This document shows positions 59,676 to 64,000 of a stretch of 64,000 bases of DNA, piece by piece. The notes under the pieces were generated by a model, which worked only from the letters and a program-made list of their open reading frames with translations, was not told where the DNA came from and did not search any database. The position numbers and the translations under genes are program-made. The number at the start of each line of letters is the position of its first letter. Position 1 is the stretch's first letter. The DNA is from Verrucomicrobiota bacterium (GTDB lineage Bacteria; Verrucomicrobiota; Verrucomicrobiia; Chthoniobacterales; UBA10450): assembly GCA_003220055.1 (NCBI GenBank), contig QHRF01000012.1, positions 1 to 64,000 on the forward strand. Direction: 5' to 3'.

Positions 59676-59989
59676 AGACCGATTCGGAGCGTGTCGTATG
59701 CCATAAGAACCTGCTTTGCCAAGAAAAAAATCTGTCTTTTGCGGGCGGCAGCTGCCTGGCCGAGCGAGTTTCTCTATCCGCGCCCGCTCTCCACCGATAA
59801 GATCGACATCGGGCTACAGCCGACCGCCGTCGATCAATATGCAAGATCTGCATCCGCTCCGGGCGAAAAGCCATCCGAACAGCCATTCAATAGCAATCCT
59901 TCGAATCCCACCTTGCCCCTGCCGCCGACAACAACGGGCACGACCACGACCACTCCCCGGGCATCACAGGACCCGGTCCTGGCACATCT

Positions 59990-60410
59990 CTTTTTTCTAC
60001 CGTCACTTCACTGATTGACGGATTGAATACTCTCCCGAGTTGTGCCGATTCATTATATCAGTCGGTTTATCAAACCGCGATATCAACGGCTCCTACGAAG
60101 GCAATCACTCGATCCGCAAGCCGCCCGCGGAGCTCGACCCGGCGGAAAGTTCCAAGCACGCAAGGAAAACTCGTGAGCCGGACGACAACCGCGACTTCAG
60201 CTCAAAAATCAACGGCGCAAAGCGTGCAACAGATGCCAAACCAGACCCAGACATTTAGTGCAATTCAAGCGCCGAACCAAATGATGATGGGCGGAATCGG
60301 AGGTTATTGGCGGCATCGGCGGCGTGGGCGCCGGCCTTGGGGGAACCGGCGGTCTTGGTAGTGTCGGCAGTGGTCTTGGCGGCCTTGGTGGTCTCGGCGG
60401 ACATCAATAA
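59990..60410 (+). pseudogene. Possible frameshifted secreted Gly-rich protein
   Basis: Frame 60023 reads TVTSLIDGLNTLPSCADSLYQSVYQTAIST...QAPNQMMMGGIGG; after a 1-nt shift GIGGIGGVGAGLGGTGGLGSVGSGLGGLGGLGGHQ*. Confidence 0.4.
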
Positions 60411-60450
60411 ATTTGCTTCGTTGAACGGCGGCCGGTGATATTGTTTTAAC

Positions 60451-61044
60451 ATGATGCGCGTAGCCGCGCTTCTTGGATTTGTCGCGATAATTTTACTCGC
60501 GCAGGAGCCGAACAAAGATCCCGATTCCTTCGACATTGAACCGCCGCTGCTGATTCCAAATCGCGAGGACGAGCAGCTGTCTAATCCGAAACCCGAGTCC
60601 GCTCCCGGGCGAGATGTCGATCTTGCCAAGCTCGAAAAAGAATTGGAGCGCGCCAGAAAAAATGCTGCCAGCGCGGAGCGCCTCTGCAAAATCGGTGCAC
60701 TGTCGAAACTAGAGGCCGAGCAACGAGTTCTGCGTTGCGTTCACCTCGAATTTGACCTCGCTAATGCCCGCTTGGTCTGCGCCAAGGAGGAAATGTTGAA
60801 AAAAGAAAAGCAGGCCACTGCCGGCGAAATTGCAAAGACGGATCTGGCGCAATCCGAAACTGGTCTTGCGCTTGCGATCGAGGCGGCGCATGCCGCGACC
60901 GCGAAACGCGAGCGGGCTGAGATTGATGCGGCCGAAGCCAATGTGCATCGCCAGGAAAAACTTCTCGCGTTCGGCAGAGCGCGAAAATCGGACGTCGAAC
61001 GCGCGGCGCAGAAACTTGCCGAGCTTAAATCGCACAAGGAGTAA
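60451..61044 (+). CDS. Secreted coiled-coil protein
   Basis: Signal peptide; heptad-rich KLEKELERARKNAASAERL... Confidence 0.72.
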   Translation: MMRVAALLGFVAIILLAQEPNKDPDSFDIEPPLLIPNREDEQLSNPKPESAPGRDVDLAKLEKELERARKNAASAERLCKIGALSKLEAEQRVLRCVHLEFDLANARLVCAKEEMLKKEKQATAGEIAKTDLAQSETGLALAIEAAHAATAKRERAEIDAAEANVHRQEKLLAFGRARKSDVERAAQKLAELKSHKE

Positions 61045-61075
61045 ATTCGCTGACGAGACGCGCTGTCAGATCGGA

Positions 61076-62803
61076 TCAGTAACCGGCGGCCATTCCGTCT
61101 TTGCGCGATTCGCTCCCGCCAACGTAGACGCGTTGGCCATCGTGCATCTCAATCTTGATCGCTTGATAACCGCCGTAGCCGCCGGCATCGACACGCACGT
61201 CGTGGCCGCGCTTTTTTAATTCGCGCTGCGTCTCAGCGGGAATACCGCTTTCGAGATTCACGTAGCCGCCGTTTTCCATTTTTTCGCCGGTCGGTTCGTT
61301 GTCGCCTTCGTGTTGCCAGCGCGACGCGTCGCCGGCTTCCTGCACATTCAAACCGAAATCGATTTGATTCGTCAGCACTTGCACGTGGCCCTGCGGTTGC
61401 ATCCCGCCGCCCATCACCCCAAACGCTTCCCACGGTTTGCCGCCTTTCATCACAAATCCGGGAATGATCGTATGAAACGGACGCTTGCCCGGCGCGTAAA
61501 CGTTCGCGTGTCCCGGTTCCATCGAAAACAATTCGCCGCGATCTTGAAACATGAAGCCGAGCCCCGGCACGACGATCCCGCTTCCCATGCCGCGATAATT
61601 GCTCTGAATGAGCGAGACCATGTTCCCTTCATCATCGGCCGTGCACATGTAAATCGTGTCGCCTTGATCCAGGTTTCCAGCGGCAACAGTTTTGGCAGCC
61701 CGATTCGGATCAATCAACTTCCGCCGTTCGGTCGCGTATTCTTTCGAAAGCAATTTCGTCAGCGGAATTTTCGCGAACGCGGGATCGGCATAGTATTTCG
61801 CGCGATCAGCCCACGCGATTTTCTTCGCTTCAATCATCGTGTGCAATGTGTCGACCGAATTGCGGCCCATCACTTTCAGATCGAATCCTTCCAAAATGTT
61901 CAGGATTTGCAGCGTCGCGATCCCTTGTCCGTTCGGCGGCAATTCAAAAACATCGTAACCGCGATAGCTCGTCGAAACGGGATCGACCCACGTGCTCGTA
62001 TGTTTTTCAAAATCGGTTTTGCGCATAACCCCCCCGTTCTGCTGCATAAAGATGTCGATCTTGTCCGCGATCTCGCCTTTATAAAAAGCGTCACGACCTT
62101 TCTCACCGATCAATCGCAACGTTTTCGCCAGGTCTGGGTTTTTGAAAATGTCGCCTTTCGCCGGCGTCCGCCCTTTGCCGTCGAGCGTGTAAGTTTCGAG
62201 GAATGCGCCGGGAAGCCCTTTATAGAGCCGAGGACCGAATGCCCAATAGTACGCGATCAACTCTGTGACTGGAAAACCGTCTTCGGCATAATGAATCGCC
62301 GGCGCGAGATCGTCGGCGAATTTCAGTTTGCCGAATTTCTTGTGGAGTTCGGCCCACGCATCGACGGTCCCCGGCACGCTGATCGGCAACATTCCCGTCG
62401 GCGGAATCGTCTTGCGATTCAGTTTGTCGAGCTCGGCTCTCATCTGCTCGTAACTCAAGCCGAGGGCCGAACGCCCGCTCCCGTTGATACCGTAAAGCTT
62501 GTTCTCCTTCGCGCTGTAAATAATCGCAAACAAATCGCCGCCAATTCCGTTTGAAACCGGCTCCATCAAACCGAGTGTCGCATTCGCGGCGATCGCCGCG
62601 TCCACTGCGCTGCCGCCCTTTTTCAAAATGTCGATCCCAACTTGAGTCGCCGCTGGCACGCTTGTGCAGACTATCCCGTGCCGCGCCAAAACTTCCGACC
62701 GTGTCGCGAAGTTTTTCCCGGTAATCCGGTCGACCTGACCGGAGGAGATCGCGGAAAATGCGAACAAGGTTGCGAAAAGAAAAAGGACGCGCATGGATGT
62801 CAT
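61076..62803 (-). CDS. ggt: Gamma-glutamyltransferase
   Basis: GIVCTSVPAATQVGIDILKKGGSAVDAAIAANATLGLMEPVSNGIGGDLFAIIY; DQGDTIYMCTADDEGNMVSLIQSNY. Confidence 0.94.
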   Translation of the reverse strand: MTSMRVLFLFATLFAFSAISSGQVDRITGKNFATRSEVLARHGIVCTSVPAATQVGIDILKKGGSAVDAAIAANATLGLMEPVSNGIGGDLFAIIYSAKENKLYGINGSGRSALGLSYEQMRAELDKLNRKTIPPTGMLPISVPGTVDAWAELHKKFGKLKFADDLAPAIHYAEDGFPVTELIAYYWAFGPRLYKGLPGAFLETYTLDGKGRTPAKGDIFKNPDLAKTLRLIGEKGRDAFYKGEIADKIDIFMQQNGGVMRKTDFEKHTSTWVDPVSTSYRGYDVFELPPNGQGIATLQILNILEGFDLKVMGRNSVDTLHTMIEAKKIAWADRAKYYADPAFAKIPLTKLLSKEYATERRKLIDPNRAAKTVAAGNLDQGDTIYMCTADDEGNMVSLIQSNYRGMGSGIVVPGLGFMFQDRGELFSMEPGHANVYAPGKRPFHTIIPGFVMKGGKPWEAFGVMGGGMQPQGHVQVLTNQIDFGLNVQEAGDASRWQHEGDNEPTGEKMENGGYVNLESGIPAETQRELKKRGHDVRVDAGGYGGYQAIKIEMHDGQRVYVGGSESRKDGMAAGY

Positions 62804-62885
62804 GGCCCGAAATTTTATCGGATATGCGAGATTTGCCAAAGCCTGCGTTCAAGGAAATCGCACCCTGATCCGTCAAACCATTGGC

Positions 62886-63944
62886 ATGTTAATTAGAATT
62901 TTTATCGCGCTCGCCCTGATGGTTTCCACGATTGTCCCGGCGCCCGCAGCCGAGCAGTCTCTCGGCGCCGCGCTGAAGAAGGTTTTTTCGACGCCGACAC
63001 CTACGCCGAGGCCGCGAAAAAAGAAGAGCGCTGTTGCCACCAAAAAGAAGTCGCCGACTCCCACGCCGACTCCGAAGAAATCCTCGACACCACGGGAGGA
63101 AGAATCGCCGGCTCCATCGGCAACTTCTTCGCCGAAAAAGAAGCCGACGCCACCTGCGACAGAGGAATCGCCATCGCCGACTCCGAAAAAGAAAAAGAGA
63201 TCCCCGACGCCAACGCCATCGCCGAGCGCCTCCCCACATCGAAAGAAAAGAAGTTCGCCATCCCCACAACCGTTCGAAACACCGTCGGTGTCTCCGTCTG
63301 AAACCCCATCGCCATCGCCGACCGCGACGCCTGAAATGTCACCATCGCCGACGCCAACGCCGAAGAAACACGGCGCGCCAAACGCCACCCTCTCACCCGA
63401 TCAAATCAAGGGCTTCGACAATTATCCGGCCAAAGTGCAAAAGCTTCTCATCAGCGCGCTCGAACTGACCACGCGCAATCTCGATTACAAATACGGATCG
63501 GCCGATCCCAACACCGGCGGCATGGATTGCTCCGGTTTCGTTTATTTTGTCCTCAAGCAAAATGGCGTCGGCGATGTGCCGCGGGACTCGAGCGAGCAAT
63601 ATTCCTGGGTCCGCCGGTCCCGCCAGTTTGAGCCGGTCCTGAGTCAAAAGGACGACTCTTTTGAATTGGAAGACTTAAAGCCGGGCGATTTGCTTTTCTG
63701 GACCGGCACCTATTCGATCGAGCGCGACCCACCGATCACGCACGCAATGATTTATCTTGGCCGCGAAAAGAAAACCGGGCACCGCGTGATGGTCGGCGCA
63801 AGCGATGGACGTGTTTATCAAGGGGAATCCCGCAACGGTGTAAGCGTTTTCGATTTCAAAGTGCAGCGAAACGGAAAAGCGGACGACGGAAAATTGCGAC
63901 CAACGTTCATTGGTTACGGCCATATTCTGGCATTGCGCGACTAG
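62886..63944 (+). CDS. NlpC/P60 endopeptidase with PTP/SP-rich linker
   Basis: Signal peptide; STPTPTPRPRKKKS... linker; LDYKYGSADPNTGGMDCSGFVYFVLKQNGV, HAMIYLGREKKTGHRVMVGASDG. Confidence 0.88.
   Translation: MLIRIFIALALMVSTIVPAPAAEQSLGAALKKVFSTPTPTPRPRKKKSAVATKKKSPTPTPTPKKSSTPREEESPAPSATSSPKKKPTPPATEESPSPTPKKKKRSPTPTPSPSASPHRKKRSSPSPQPFETPSVSPSETPSPSPTATPEMSPSPTPTPKKHGAPNATLSPDQIKGFDNYPAKVQKLLISALELTTRNLDYKYGSADPNTGGMDCSGFVYFVLKQNGVGDVPRDSSEQYSWVRRSRQFEPVLSQKDDSFELEDLKPGDLLFWTGTYSIERDPPITHAMIYLGREKKTGHRVMVGASDGRVYQGESRNGVSVFDFKVQRNGKADDGKLRPTFIGYGHILALRD
62990..63375 (+). repeat. Low-complexity CCG/ACG/AAG-rich tract encoding PTPTP/SPSP/KKK linker
   Basis: Repeated ccgacgcc / ccatcgccg units. 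Confidence 0.8.
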
Positions 63945-64000
63945 GCGCGCTTGGATGATTTCGCGAACCCCCGCAGTCCAATATTTAGATCGACAAATCG

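Noticed and set aside
61310-62554. 414-aa + strand ORF
   Set aside because: Antisense shadow of the ggt gene; basic, low-information composition and no recognisable domain.
62873-63388. Gly/Val/Asp-rich minus-strand ORF
   Set aside because: Antisense of the PTP/SP linker of the NlpC/P60 protein.

Overview
GC-rich bacterial chromosomal window, probably Verrucomicrobiota-like (inferred from gene content and repeat style only). It is densely coding on both strands and mostly housekeeping: an SsuABC-type ABC transporter, priA, mvaB, polX, thiG, carB, rpoA-rplQ, scpB, glmM, an NtrC-type regulator, a PAS histidine kinase, rpsO-pnp and ggt, plus secreted low-complexity proteins, glycosyltransferases and NlpC/P60 proteins. 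I saw no rRNA, tRNA, CRISPR array, phage or transposase. The strongest unexplained signal is a highly iterated, non-palindromic 10-mer, AAGATCGACA (usually followed by T or A). I count 28 exact copies by eye, on both strands, in five of the six possible coding phases and in non-coding DNA; a uniform-base expectation is about 0.12. It behaves like a DNA-uptake or other genome-signature word (USS/DUS/HIP1-like). A second theme is short palindromic repeats inserted in frame inside protein genes (S9 peptidase, histidine kinase, glycosyltransferase), similar in behaviour to Rickettsia palindromic elements. A nested hairpin lies in the pnp leader, an arginine dihydrolase-like gene sits beside a stand-alone LOR-domain ORF, and several genes are frameshifted or partly deleted.
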